Source of the DNA: Accumulibacter sp.
GTDB lineage: Bacteria > Pseudomonadota > Gammaproteobacteria > Burkholderiales > Rhodocyclaceae
NCBI RefSeq assembly: GCF_036625195.1
Contig: NZ_JAZKUG010000001.1
Coordinates: 2,542,001 to 2,606,000 of the forward strand
DNA length: 64,000 nt
Direction of reading: 5' to 3'
Shown: positions 43,830 to 52,092 of the stretch, piece after piece
Numbering within the stretch: the stretch's first letter is position 1
Layout: each line of letters begins with the position of its first letter
Made by a program: the position numbers and the translations under genes
The notes under the pieces: generated by a model
Told to the model about the DNA's origin: nothing
Database searches by the model: none
Seen by the model: the letters and a program-made list of their open reading frames with translations, nothing else

Positions 43830-45421
43830 CAGCAGTTCTCATTTCAAACCCACGCAAGGGGGCGGTTGGCGTAGGCTGGCGCACGAGGATTGCCGGGCCT
43901 GGGCGGTGAAGATTGAGGGGAACTTCGGTTTTCTGAAAATAATGCTGGTAAACAGTACGTTATGGTGTTAACCTCGAACTTGATCGAAGTTTTGATGATT
44001 TTCAGGCGCCCACCCCATTTCGACCGTTGCCCCCATCCCCTTGCCGAGCCCCGCCGTCGCCTTGATCGAGAAGGTTCGGGATGCATTCCGGGCTTTGCCC
44101 GACGGGCGCAAGCCGAGCAACGCCCGGCGCTATGAGATGGAGGATGCGGCCCTGTCGGCCTTCGCCGTGTTTTTCTCGCAAAGTCCGTCCTTCCTCGATA
44201 GCCAGGTCAGGATGCAGAAGGAGTTGGGGCGGAACAATGCCTCTTCGCTGTTCGGGGTGCATGAGATTCCCTGCGATAACCAGATTCGCAATCTGCTGGA
44301 CCCGGTGCCGCCGGAAAGGCTGTACCCGGTCTTGGCCGAGATGGGCGATGCGCTGTACCAGCAAGGCTATCTGGCGGGATTTCGCTCGATCAACGACACC
44401 TTGCTGATTGCCCTGGACGGCACTGATTTCTTCTCCTCGGAAAAGATTTCCTGCCCCCGTTGCAGCGAGACGCGCCTGAAGAACGGCAGGGTTCTCCATC
44501 GCCACACTGCCGTGACGCCGGTACTGGTGGCGCCGGGCCAGGCGAACGCCATCCCGTTGCCGCCGGAGTTCGTGCAGCGCCAGGACGGCCACGACAAGCA
44601 GGACTGCGAACTGGCCGCTTCGGCCCGCTGGCTGGCGCGCTGGGGCGAGCACTACCGCCCGTGGCGCATCACCTATCTGGGTGACGACCTCTACTGCCAT
44701 CAGTCACATTGCCTGCGGGTGCGGGCGCAACAGGCCGACTTCCTGTTCACCTGCAAGCCCGAATCCCATGCCACGCTCTACGAGTGGGTTGGCGATTTCG
44801 AGCGCAACGACCAGCTCGGTCGCGTCGTACAGGCGCGACGTGTCGGCAAGAAGCACTTTACCGACACCTATCGCTACGCCCATCAAGTGCCCTTGCGCGA
44901 CACGGACGATGCCGTGATCGCCAACTGGCTGGAACTCGTCACCACCGATGCCAGCGGTGCCATCGTCTTCAAGAACGCCTGGGCCACCTCGCATGCCATC
45001 ACCAGCCACAACGTCGCCGCTCTGGCTTCCGCCGGGCGGGCGCGTTGGAAAATCGAGAACGAGAACAACAACACCCTCAAGACCAAGGGCTACCATTTCG
45101 ACCACAACTTCGGACACGGCAAACAGTTCTTGGCCAACCTGTTCGCCACCCTGATCTTGTTGGCCTTCTTGGTCCATACCGCCCTCGACTGGATGGACAC
45201 CCGTTACGCCAAGGTGCGCGCCCTGCTGCCCTCCCGCCGAACCTTCTTCGAACACCTGCGCGCCTTGCTACAGTACCTGCCCTTCGATGACTGGGATCAC
45301 CTCATGCGCTTCATGCAGCAGCGGCTTGCTCCCAACCCCCCAGACACCAGCTGACTCGCCCCATCCAACAGTTCCGAGCCTCACCACCCCCTTGTCATGG
45401 ATTTTGAAATGAGAACTGCTG
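43830..45421. mobile_element. Complete insertion sequence, 1592 bp, 19-bp inverted repeats, 9-bp target duplication
   Basis: The left end reads CAGCAGTTCTCATTTCAAA (43830-43848). Its exact reverse complement is at 45403-45421. A 9-bp direct repeat flanks both ends. One transposase gene lies inside, reading left to right. The perfect ends and duplication suggest recent insertion. It sits between the Uma2 gene and tRNA-Ser, beside the Zorya operon. Confidence 0.93.
44041..45354 (+). CDS. DDE transposase of the insertion sequence (IS4/ISNCY-like)
   Basis: 437 residues from a TTG start at 44041; no ATG gives a longer homologous product. DDE catalytic pattern: LLIALDGTDFFSSEKISCP holds the first Asp, YLGDDLYCHQ the second, and GRARWKIENENNN then TLKTKGYHFDH the Glu region, similar to the Y-R-E-K signature of IS4-type enzymes. 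The Cys-rich ISCPRC after the first Asp is typical of this group. I am sure it is a DDE transposase; the exact IS family name (ISNCY seems likeliest) needs comparison. The frame is intact. Confidence 0.9.
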   Translation: MPSPAVALIEKVRDAFRALPDGRKPSNARRYEMEDAALSAFAVFFSQSPSFLDSQVRMQKELGRNNASSLFGVHEIPCDNQIRNLLDPVPPERLYPVLAEMGDALYQQGYLAGFRSINDTLLIALDGTDFFSSEKISCPRCSETRLKNGRVLHRHTAVTPVLVAPGQANAIPLPPEFVQRQDGHDKQDCELAASARWLARWGEHYRPWRITYLGDDLYCHQSHCLRVRAQQADFLFTCKPESHATLYEWVGDFERNDQLGRVVQARRVGKKHFTDTYRYAHQVPLRDTDDAVIANWLELVTTDASGAIVFKNAWATSHAITSHNVAALASAGRARWKIENENNNTLKTKGYHFDHNFGHGKQFLANLFATLILLAFLVHTALDWMDTRYAKVRALLPSRRTFFEHLRALLQYLPFDDWDHLMRFMQQRLAPNPPDTS

Positions 45422-45430
45422 GGCGAAAAG
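45422..45430. repeat. Right 9-bp target-site duplication
   Basis: GGCGAAAAG, exact copy of 43821-43829, adjoining the right inverted repeat. Confidence 0.9.
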
Positions 45431-45520
45431 GGGTCAAGGCCCAAGCGAAGCTGACAATGCTATTGAATCTGAAGTACCATGACTCGAACAAAATAAAAAC
45501 AATTACTTACGTAGGCCTTC

Positions 45521-45608
45521 TGGCGGAAGCGGTGAGATTCGAACTCACGAACGGTTGCCCGTTGCCGGTTTTCAAGACCGGTGCAATCGACCACTCTGCC
45601 ACGCTTCC
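45521..45608 (-). tRNA. tRNA-Ser (anticodon UGA)
   Basis: 88 bases on the minus strand. The acceptor GGAAGCG pairs with CGCTTCC and an encoded CCA closes the 3' end at 45521. The anticodon stem CCGGT/ACCGG encloses CTTGAAA, giving UGA. A long variable arm, GGGCAACCG-type, marks a class II serine tRNA. The T-loop reads GTTCGAATC. A TATGAT -10-like element lies upstream on the minus strand at 45682-45687. Confidence 0.96.
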
Positions 45609-45783
45609 CGGGGCGACGCTGTGGGGCATTGCCGGTTGGCCCGGGCGAGAGGGGTGCCGCCTTGCGTCTGTGATGGCGCGGATCATAGCACGGCCCAGCC
45701 CGGCAGGCGCTTCCTCGTCGGCACGCCTCGACACACGAAAGCCATTGGCGGCGGACCGCTGCGCCAGTCCCGGGTCGTCACGA

Positions 45784-45812
45784 TTGAAACTTTCTCAATC
45801 TTTCGCTAGTCT
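45784..45812 (+). promoter_or_regulatory. Sigma-70-type promoter for the Bax-inhibitor-1 gene
   Basis: TTGAAA (45784-45789), a 17-base spacer, then TAGTCT (45807-45812). The ATG lies 40 bases downstream with AGGAGGAAGA between. Spacing is ideal and both boxes are near consensus. Confidence 0.6.
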
Positions 45813-45851
45813 TAGCCGCGTAATCGCATTTCGTCACTCAGGAGGAAGACC

Positions 45852-46544
45852 ATGCAACCCCAGTACCAGATGAGCGCGCAGCAGGCTGCGACCCTGTCCC
45901 TGCAGCAGAACCGCGTCCTGCGCAACACCTTCATGTTGCTTGCGCTGACCATGGTGCCGACGGTCATCGGCGCTTTGGTCGGTGTGCAACTGCAGTTTTC
46001 ATTCCTCGCCGGCAGCCCCTTCCTGTCGTTCATGCTCTTCCTCGGCATCGCCTTCGGCTTCATGTGGGGCATCGAGAGAACCAAGAACAGCGGTATGGGC
46101 GTCGTGCTGCTGCTGGCCTTCACGTTCTTCATGGGTCTGATGCTGTCGCGCATCCTGCAGGTGGCGCTCGGTTTCAGCAATGGCGGTTCGTTGATCGCCA
46201 TGGCGGCTGGTGGCACGGGTGTGATCTTCTTCTCGCTTGCCGGTGTGGCGACGGTGACGAAGAAGGATTTCAGCTTCATGGGCAAGTTCCTGTTCGTCGG
46301 CATGATCGTCGTCCTGCTGGCAGCGCTGGCCAACATCTTCTTCCAGATTCCGGCGCTCTCGCTGACCATCTCCGCGGTTGCCGTGTTGGTTTTCTCGGCC
46401 TACATCCTGTACGACATCAGTCGCATCGTCACCGGCGGTGAGGACAACTACATCTCGGCGACGCTGGCGGTCTATCTCGACATCTACAATGTGTTCGTCA
46501 GCCTGTTGAACCTGCTGATGGTCTTCAGCGGCGATCGCGACTGA
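45852..46544 (+). CDS. Bax inhibitor-1 family membrane protein (YccA/YbhL-like)
   Basis: 230 residues with seven hydrophobic helices from about residue 28 to the end. The ALSLTISAVAVLVFSAYILYDISRIVTGGEDNYI block is the BI-1 C-terminal signature, including the aspartate of YDIS. Bacterial members are inner-membrane proteins; E. coli YccA modulates FtsH proteolysis, while others act as calcium-leak channels. AGGAGGAAGACC is directly upstream of the ATG. It is a single-gene unit with a promoter before it and a terminator after it. Confidence 0.92.
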   Translation: MQPQYQMSAQQAATLSLQQNRVLRNTFMLLALTMVPTVIGALVGVQLQFSFLAGSPFLSFMLFLGIAFGFMWGIERTKNSGMGVVLLLAFTFFMGLMLSRILQVALGFSNGGSLIAMAAGGTGVIFFSLAGVATVTKKDFSFMGKFLFVGMIVVLLAALANIFFQIPALSLTISAVAVLVFSAYILYDISRIVTGGEDNYISATLAVYLDIYNVFVSLLNLLMVFSGDRD

Positions 46545-46565
46545 GCGGCGAGGCTCGCCAGCAAC

Positions 46566-46589
46566 GGGGCGGCCGCGGCCGCCCCTTTT
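46566..46589 (+). terminator. Intrinsic terminator after the BI-1 gene
   Basis: A perfect 20-base palindrome beginning GGGGCGGCCG is followed by TTTT. It lies just past the converging end of the deacetylase gene, so it serves the plus strand. Confidence 0.8.
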
Positions 46590-47467
46590 CATTCCGCCGG
46601 CAGGAAAGCCTTTCCCTGCAGCATGCGCTGGCCGATGCGCCCCGGGATGCTGGCGAAGGCGACTTCGTGCCGCGGCAGGGTGACGATGTTGCGCGAGCCG
46701 ATCAGCTCGCGCAGGGTCGATGAGGCATGGCCGCGGGCTTGCCACTCGCCGAGCAGGCGCGCGAACGCCGGCAGGAAACACATTCCCTCGAGTTCAGCGC
46801 GCAACGTGAAGACGTGGTCGCCGGCGATGCGCGATGGCTCTTCGACCAGCCGCTCGATCGCCTGCTCGACCGATGTCGATCCGGTCGCCAGCAGCTCGTC
46901 GATCGTCGGCAATGTCGTCGGCAACTGGGGACAGAGGACGATTTCGCCGTCGATGACCGGTATGAACGGCGATGTCCCGCGGCAGTCACTGGCGTAGCCC
47001 AGGCCAAGGCGCTGTGTCAGGCGCAGCGCATGGCGGTTCGTCCGCCAGCCGGGTGCTGCACAGGCATGCGGCTGCTCACCGAAGATGTCTGTGAAACGCC
47101 GGCAGGCCAGCGTCATCTCGGCTTCGATCCAGGCGTTCGCGGCGCTCGGCGAGCGGGTTTCCCAGCCTACGCGGTCCCAGGCATGCACGGCGACCTCGAA
47201 GCCGGCAGCGCGCGCCTGCAGCATTCCGTCGACGCAGCGAACGCCGATTCGAGGTGCCGGTAGCAGCAGGCCGTAGAGGCGTGTGAGGCGATCGTGGTAC
47301 CTGGCCGGCGACAGCCGCCGCGACTCGCGTCCGCCGTGGTCGGGACCGAACGAGAAGAAGAAGCTGGCAGCCGCCCGGTGCCGCTGCAACAGGTCGATCA
47401 GCGCCGGGACGCCGTGCAGCGTGCCACGGTAACTATCGACGTCTATCTTGAGGGCGATCCGTGTCAA
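46589..47467 (-). CDS. ArnD-like polysaccharide deacetylase family protein
   Basis: About 292 residues. Starting from the TTG at 47467 the product reads TRIALKIDVDSYRGTLHGVP, aligning with the N-terminus of ArnD (TKVGLRIDVDTFRGT). ArnD deformylates undecaprenyl-phosphate-Ara4FN in lipid A modification. The deacetylase core includes AAASFFFSFGPDHGG, EVAVHAWDRVGWETRS and CAAPGWRTN, with the metal-binding residues typical of the family. A small inverted-repeat element ends about 17 bases upstream, and no ribosome site is visible. No other arn genes are in the window, so the substrate may be another glycolipid. Confidence 0.85.
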   Translation of the reverse strand: MTRIALKIDVDSYRGTLHGVPALIDLLQRHRAAASFFFSFGPDHGGRESRRLSPARYHDRLTRLYGLLLPAPRIGVRCVDGMLQARAAGFEVAVHAWDRVGWETRSPSAANAWIEAEMTLACRRFTDIFGEQPHACAAPGWRTNRHALRLTQRLGLGYASDCRGTSPFIPVIDGEIVLCPQLPTTLPTIDELLATGSTSVEQAIERLVEEPSRIAGDHVFTLRAELEGMCFLPAFARLLGEWQARGHASSTLRELIGSRNIVTLPRHEVAFASIPGRIGQRMLQGKAFLPAE

Positions 47468-47482
47468 GGCTGGCGAAGGCTG

Positions 47483-47627
47483 AGAGGTTGTGAAGAAATC
47501 GTCGCGAGCAGGCCGAGATGCCAAGTGCGAGCGAGCGAATGACGAGACATATCAGATGGATAGGCGAGGAGTGAGCGAGTGGGCAACGCCGCAGATCGGT
47601 CGCGCAGTAGATCTATTCACAACCTCT
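47483..47627. mobile_element. Putative MITE-like element, about 145 bp
   Basis: Ends carry the inverted repeat AGAGGTTGTGAA (left, 47483-47494) and TTCACAACCTCT (right, 47616-47627). Four of the next six bases inward also match (GAAATC against TAGATC). No reading frame of its own. It lies between the Mth938 gene and the ArnD-like gene, replacing the latter's leader. Confidence 0.65.
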
Positions 47628-47667
47628 GGGTCCGGCGCGTGTGCAGCGATCCGGACGCGGCGCGGGC

Positions 47668-48039
47668 TCAGGCAAGGAGCAGGCCGGCGGCGACCCGCCG
47701 CCCCTCGCCGACGAGGAGGTTGTAGGTGCGGCAGGCGGCCGCCAGATCCATCACCTCGAGCCCCCGCTGCGCGCGTATCAGCGGTTGCAGCAGCTCGGGC
47801 CGGGGGAAGCGCAGCCGCTTGCCGGTGCCGAGGAGGACGATGTCGGCGTCGAGCCCGGCGAGCAGCTCGAAGTCGGCGATGCTCAGGGTCTCGAAGCTGG
47901 CCCGCGTCCACTCCGGCAGCAGGCGGTCGGGCAGCACGGCGAGGTTGCAGACGTGGCGGATGCCGTTGACGACGACGTGGTCGTCGCCGTAGGCGGTAAA
48001 GGTATTGAGGTTTTCTGTCCGGGTGCTCTGAAGCTTCAT
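47668..48039 (-). CDS. Mth938-domain (DUF498) protein
   Basis: 123 residues. Domain pattern: FTAYGDDHVVVNGIRHVCNLAV, then LLAGLDADIVLLGTGKRLRFP, and GLEVMDLAAACRTYNLLVGEGRRVAAGLL at the end. Members form a small alpha/beta fold found widely in alpha- and betaproteobacteria, with unknown activity (a mitochondrial relative is NDUFAF3, a complex I assembly factor). Divergent from alaC, with about 150 bases between. Confidence 0.9.
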   Translation of the reverse strand: MKLQSTRTENLNTFTAYGDDHVVVNGIRHVCNLAVLPDRLLPEWTRASFETLSIADFELLAGLDADIVLLGTGKRLRFPRPELLQPLIRAQRGLEVMDLAAACRTYNLLVGEGRRVAAGLLLA

Positions 48040-48186
48040 CGAAATTGCGGCACGGCAGTCGTTGAAGTAGGATTATAGCTTTTTTGCCGACCCTGTCCGG
48101 CTTTGCCGTTTGCGGCGGATATCGTCGGCGGTCCGTCGAACGAGCGGCACGCGCCATTGCTGCCGATCACTTCCCGAGTCTCGACC

Positions 48187-49371
48187 ATGAGAGAGTTCTC
48201 CCGCATCAGCCGCCTGCCACCCTATGTCTTCAGCATTACCAGCGAGCTGAAGATGGCCGCCCGCCGGCGTGGCGAGGACATCATCGACATGAGCATGGGC
48301 AATCCCGACGGGCCGACGCCGCAGCACATCACCGACAAGCTGGTCGAAGCGGCGCTGCGCGAGAACACGCACGGCTATTCGGTTTCGAAGGGAATCCCGC
48401 GCCTGCGGCGGGCGATCTGCGACTGGTACCAGCGGCGTTACGCCGTCAGCCTGGATCCGGAGACCGAAGCGGTGGTGACCATCGGCTCGAAGGAGGGGCT
48501 GGCGCATCTGATGCTGGCGACGCTCGATCGCGGCGACACCGTCCTCGTCCCCAACCCCTCATACCCGATCCACATTTACGGTGCGATCATCGCCGGCGCG
48601 GACATCCGTTCGGTGCGGATGACGCCCGAGGTGGATTTCGTCGAGGAAGTGCAGCGGGCGATCCGCGAGTCGATCCCGAAGCCGAGAATGATGATCCTCG
48701 GCTTTCCGAGCAACCCGACGGCGCGCTGTGTCGACCTCGAGTTCTTCGAGCGCATCGTCGCTCTCGCCAGGCAGCACGACATCCTGGTGGTGCATGACCT
48801 GGCTTACGCGGACATCGTCTTCGACGGTTACCAGGCGCCGTCGATCATGCAGGTCGACGGCGCGCGTGAGGTCGCGGTCGAGTTCTTCACCATGTCGAAG
48901 AGCTACAACATGGCCGGCTGGCGGGTTGGCTACATGGTGGGCAATCAGGAACTGTGTCACGCGCTGGTGCGGATCAAGAGTTATCATGACTACGGCACTT
49001 TCACGCCGATCCAGGTGGCGTCGGTGATCGCCCTCGATGGTCCGCAGCAATGTGTCGAGGAAGCCCGCCAGCTCTATCAGGGGCGTCGCAACGTGCTCGC
49101 CAGGGGCCTGCACGAGGCCGGCTGGATGGTCGAAATACCGCGCGCCTCGATGTACATCTGGGCGCGCATCCCGGAAGCCTATCGCCAGATGGGTTCGCTG
49201 GAGTTTGCCAAGAAGCTGCTCGCCGAGGCGCGCGTCGCGGTGTCGCCGGGCGTCGGTTTCGGCGAGTACGGCGATGACCACGTCCGCTTCGCGCTGATCG
49301 AGAACGAGGAGCGGACGCGGCAGGCGGTGCGCGGGATCAAGGACATGTTCAGGAAGGACGGCCTGCTCTGA
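48187..49371 (+). CDS. alaC: Alanine-forming aminotransferase AlaC
   Basis: PLP enzyme of aminotransferase class I; AlaC transfers amino groups from glutamate to pyruvate. 394 residues. Start MREFSRISRLPPYVF is the AlaC N-terminus. MSMGNPDGPTP, VLVPNPSYPIHIYGAIIAGA, LAYADIVFDGYQAPSI, and the PLP lysine in FTMSKSYNMAGWRVGYMVG (about 235-253). Followed after ten bases by the alaA-like gene and then hom. Confidence 0.92.
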   Translation: MREFSRISRLPPYVFSITSELKMAARRRGEDIIDMSMGNPDGPTPQHITDKLVEAALRENTHGYSVSKGIPRLRRAICDWYQRRYAVSLDPETEAVVTIGSKEGLAHLMLATLDRGDTVLVPNPSYPIHIYGAIIAGADIRSVRMTPEVDFVEEVQRAIRESIPKPRMMILGFPSNPTARCVDLEFFERIVALARQHDILVVHDLAYADIVFDGYQAPSIMQVDGAREVAVEFFTMSKSYNMAGWRVGYMVGNQELCHALVRIKSYHDYGTFTPIQVASVIALDGPQQCVEEARQLYQGRRNVLARGLHEAGWMVEIPRASMYIWARIPEAYRQMGSLEFAKKLLAEARVAVSPGVGFGEYGDDHVRFALIENEERTRQAVRGIKDMFRKDGLL

Positions 49372-49381
49372 GGCCAGGACG

Positions 49382-50614
49382 ATGAAACCGGTACTGAAAT
49401 CCAACAAGCTTGACAACGTCTGCTACGACATCCGCGGCGCCGTGCTGCAGCGCGCGAAGCAGATGGAGGAAGATGGGCATCACATCATCAAGTTGAACAT
49501 CGGCAACCTCGCCGCGTTCGGCTTCGACGCGCCGGAGGAGATCCAGCTCGACATGATCCGCAACCTGCCGAGCGCGGCCGGCTACGCGGATTCGAAGGGC
49601 ATCTTCTCGGCGCGCAAGGCGGTCATGCACTACACGCAGCAGAAGCACATCAAGGGCGTGACGCTCGAAGACATCTACATCGGCAATGGCGTCTCCGAAC
49701 TGATCGTGATGGCGATGAACGCGCTGCTCAACATCGGCGACGAAGTCCTCGTGCCGGCGCCGGATTACCCGTTGTGGACGGCGGCGGTGAGCCTGTCGAG
49801 CGGCACGCCGCGACACTACCTTTGCGACGAGGCCAATGGCTGGTTGCCGGATCTCGATGACCTGCGGGCGAAGATCACGCCGCGGACGCGGGCACTGGTG
49901 GTGATCAACCCGAACAACCCGACCGGCGCCCTCTATCCGGAAAGCGTGCTGCGTGAGCTGGTGGAGATTGCCCGGTTACACGGTCTGATCATCTACGCCG
50001 ACGAGGTGTACGACAAGGTGCTCTACGACGGCGCGACGCATACGGCGATCGCGTCGCTGTCCGAGGACGTGCTGACGGTGAGCTTCAACGGTCTCTCCAA
50101 GAATTACCGCTCCTGCGGCTATCGGGCTGGCTGGATGGTCGTTTCCGGCGATCTGCGCGGGGCCCGCGACTACATCGAGGGCCTCGACATGCTCGCGTCG
50201 ATGCGGCTGTGCGCCAACGTGCCGGCGCAGCACGCGATCCAGACCGCACTCGGTGGCTACCAGAGCATCGACGACCTGGTCGCTCCCGGTGGCCGCATGT
50301 GCCGTCAGCGCGATCTCGCGCATGCGCTGATCACCGCCATTCCGGGCGTCAGCTGCGTCAAGCCGCAGGCGGCGCTGTACATGTTTCCCCGCCTCGACCC
50401 GGCGATCTATCCGATTGCCAACGACCAGGACTTCATCGCCGAGTTGCTCACCGAGGAGCGTGTCCTGCTCGTCCAGGGCAGCGGTTTCAACTGGCCGGCG
50501 CCCGACCACTTTCGCCTCGTCTTCCTGCCCTATGAAGACGATCTGCGCGACGCCATCGCCCGCATCGCCCGCTTTCTCGCGCACTACCGCAAGCGCGCCG
50601 GAGCGGCGGCTTGA
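49382..50614 (+). CDS. alaA: Aminotransferase AlaA-like
   Basis: 410 residues. Start MKPVLKSNKLDNVCYDIRGA matches the AlaA (YfbQ) type. VVINPNNPTGALYP, YADEVYDKVLYDGATH and the PLP lysine in VSFNGLSKNYRSCGYRAGWM. It likely makes alanine from pyruvate with glutamate. The adjacent alaC gives a tandem of two different alanine-forming aminotransferases upstream of homoserine dehydrogenase. Confidence 0.92.
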   Translation: MKPVLKSNKLDNVCYDIRGAVLQRAKQMEEDGHHIIKLNIGNLAAFGFDAPEEIQLDMIRNLPSAAGYADSKGIFSARKAVMHYTQQKHIKGVTLEDIYIGNGVSELIVMAMNALLNIGDEVLVPAPDYPLWTAAVSLSSGTPRHYLCDEANGWLPDLDDLRAKITPRTRALVVINPNNPTGALYPESVLRELVEIARLHGLIIYADEVYDKVLYDGATHTAIASLSEDVLTVSFNGLSKNYRSCGYRAGWMVVSGDLRGARDYIEGLDMLASMRLCANVPAQHAIQTALGGYQSIDDLVAPGGRMCRQRDLAHALITAIPGVSCVKPQAALYMFPRLDPAIYPIANDQDFIAELLTEERVLLVQGSGFNWPAPDHFRLVFLPYEDDLRDAIARIARFLAHYRKRAGAAA

Positions 50615-50682
50615 CAGGCACCGCGGACGGTCGCTCCGGCGGCTGCCGCCTCTCCTCGACAACCCTCACTCCTGACTGCTCC

Positions 50683-51993
50683 ATGAAAGCTATCAACGTT
50701 GGACTACTTGGCATCGGCACCGTCGGCGGCGGGACGTTCTCGGTCCTCAGCCGCAATGGCGAGGAGATTGCCCGCCGTGCTGGCCGACCGATTCGCATCA
50801 GCGTCGTCGCCGACCGCAGCCCCGCTCGGGCGCAGGAGCTGACGGCTGGCGCCTGCCGCGTGACCGATGACGCCTTTGCCGTCGTCCGCGATCCGGAGGT
50901 GGATATCGTCGTCGAACTCATCGGTGGCTGCGATGTGGCCAGGGAACTCGTGCTGCAGGCCATCGACAACGGCAAGCATGTGGTGACGGCCAACAAGGCG
51001 CTGCTCGCCAAACACGGCAACGAGATCTTTGCTGCCGCTCGTGAGAAGGGGGTGATGGTGGCCTTCGAGGCGGCGGTCGCCGGTGGCATCCCGATCATCA
51101 AGGCGCTGCGCGAAGGCCTGACGGCGAACCGCATCGAATGGATCGCCGGCATCATCAACGGTACGACCAACTTCATCCTTTCCGAGATGCGCGACAAGGG
51201 GCTGTCCTTCGCCACGGTGCTCGCCGAGGCGCAGCGCCTCGGTTACGCCGAGGCTGATCCGACTTTCGATGTCGAGGGGGTGGATGCGGCGCACAAGCTC
51301 AGCATCATGTCGGCAATCGCCTTCGGCAACGCGATGAACTTCGACAAGGCACACATCGAGGGGATCAGCCGGCTCGATGCGGCCGACATCCGCTACGCCG
51401 AGCAACTCGGTTACCGCATCAAGCTGCTCGGCATCACCAAACGGACCGCCGAAGGTGTCGAGCTGCGCGTGCATCCGACGCTGATCCCGTCGAAGCGACT
51501 GATCGCCAACGTCGAGGGGGCGATGAACGCGGTCCTGGTCAAGGGTGATGCGGTCGGTGCGACGCTCTACTACGGCAAGGGCGCCGGTGCCGAACCCACG
51601 GCTTCGGCAGTCATCGCCGATCTCGTGGACGTCACCCGAATGCACACCGCCGATCCCGAACATCGTGTGCCCCACCTGGCTTTCCAGCCCGACGCGATGG
51701 TCGACCTGGCGATCCTGCCGATCTCCGCCGTGGTCAGCAGCTACTACCTGCGCCTGCGGGTCGAGGACCGGCCTGGGGTGCTGGCGGACGTGACGCGGAT
51801 TCTCGCCGACAGCGGCATCTCGATCGTCGCCATGATCCAGCGCGAGCCGGGCGAGGGCGAGGAGCAGACGGACATCATCATGCTGACCCACAAGACGCGC
51901 GAACGGGAGGTCGATACGGCGATTGCCGGCATCGAGTCGCTGGCGGCAGTGCGCGGGCGCATCATCCGGCTGCGCCTGGAGGAACTGCTCTAG
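50683..51993 (+). CDS. hom: Homoserine dehydrogenase
   Basis: Reduces aspartate semialdehyde to homoserine for threonine and methionine synthesis. 436 residues, the standard monofunctional length. NAD(P) loop GLLGIGTVGGGTFSVL (about 8-23), catalytic region AGIINGTTNFILSEM and AQRLGYAEADPTFDVEG. A C-terminal ACT domain (about 350-436, YYLRLRVEDRPGVLADVTRI) suggests threonine feedback. The ATG at 50683 gives MKAINVGLLG; the upstream reading frame is not homologous. Confidence 0.95.
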   Translation: MKAINVGLLGIGTVGGGTFSVLSRNGEEIARRAGRPIRISVVADRSPARAQELTAGACRVTDDAFAVVRDPEVDIVVELIGGCDVARELVLQAIDNGKHVVTANKALLAKHGNEIFAAAREKGVMVAFEAAVAGGIPIIKALREGLTANRIEWIAGIINGTTNFILSEMRDKGLSFATVLAEAQRLGYAEADPTFDVEGVDAAHKLSIMSAIAFGNAMNFDKAHIEGISRLDAADIRYAEQLGYRIKLLGITKRTAEGVELRVHPTLIPSKRLIANVEGAMNAVLVKGDAVGATLYYGKGAGAEPTASAVIADLVDVTRMHTADPEHRVPHLAFQPDAMVDLAILPISAVVSSYYLRLRVEDRPGVLADVTRILADSGISIVAMIQREPGEGEEQTDIIMLTHKTREREVDTAIAGIESLAAVRGRIIRLRLEELL

Positions 51994-52092
51994 CACCGTG
52001 ACAGAGCGCAGCCCAGGTCGCGTCTGGCGGGGCCGCCGTCTCTTGACAGACGGCCTGCGGGACCGTTGTCTGCAGGGTGTCGGCGAACCGGC

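Noticed and set aside
47552..48157. 201-residue minus-strand open frame over the Mth938 gene and MITE-like element
   Set aside because: Overlaps the well-supported Mth938 gene in another frame and has Arg/Pro-rich shadow composition.
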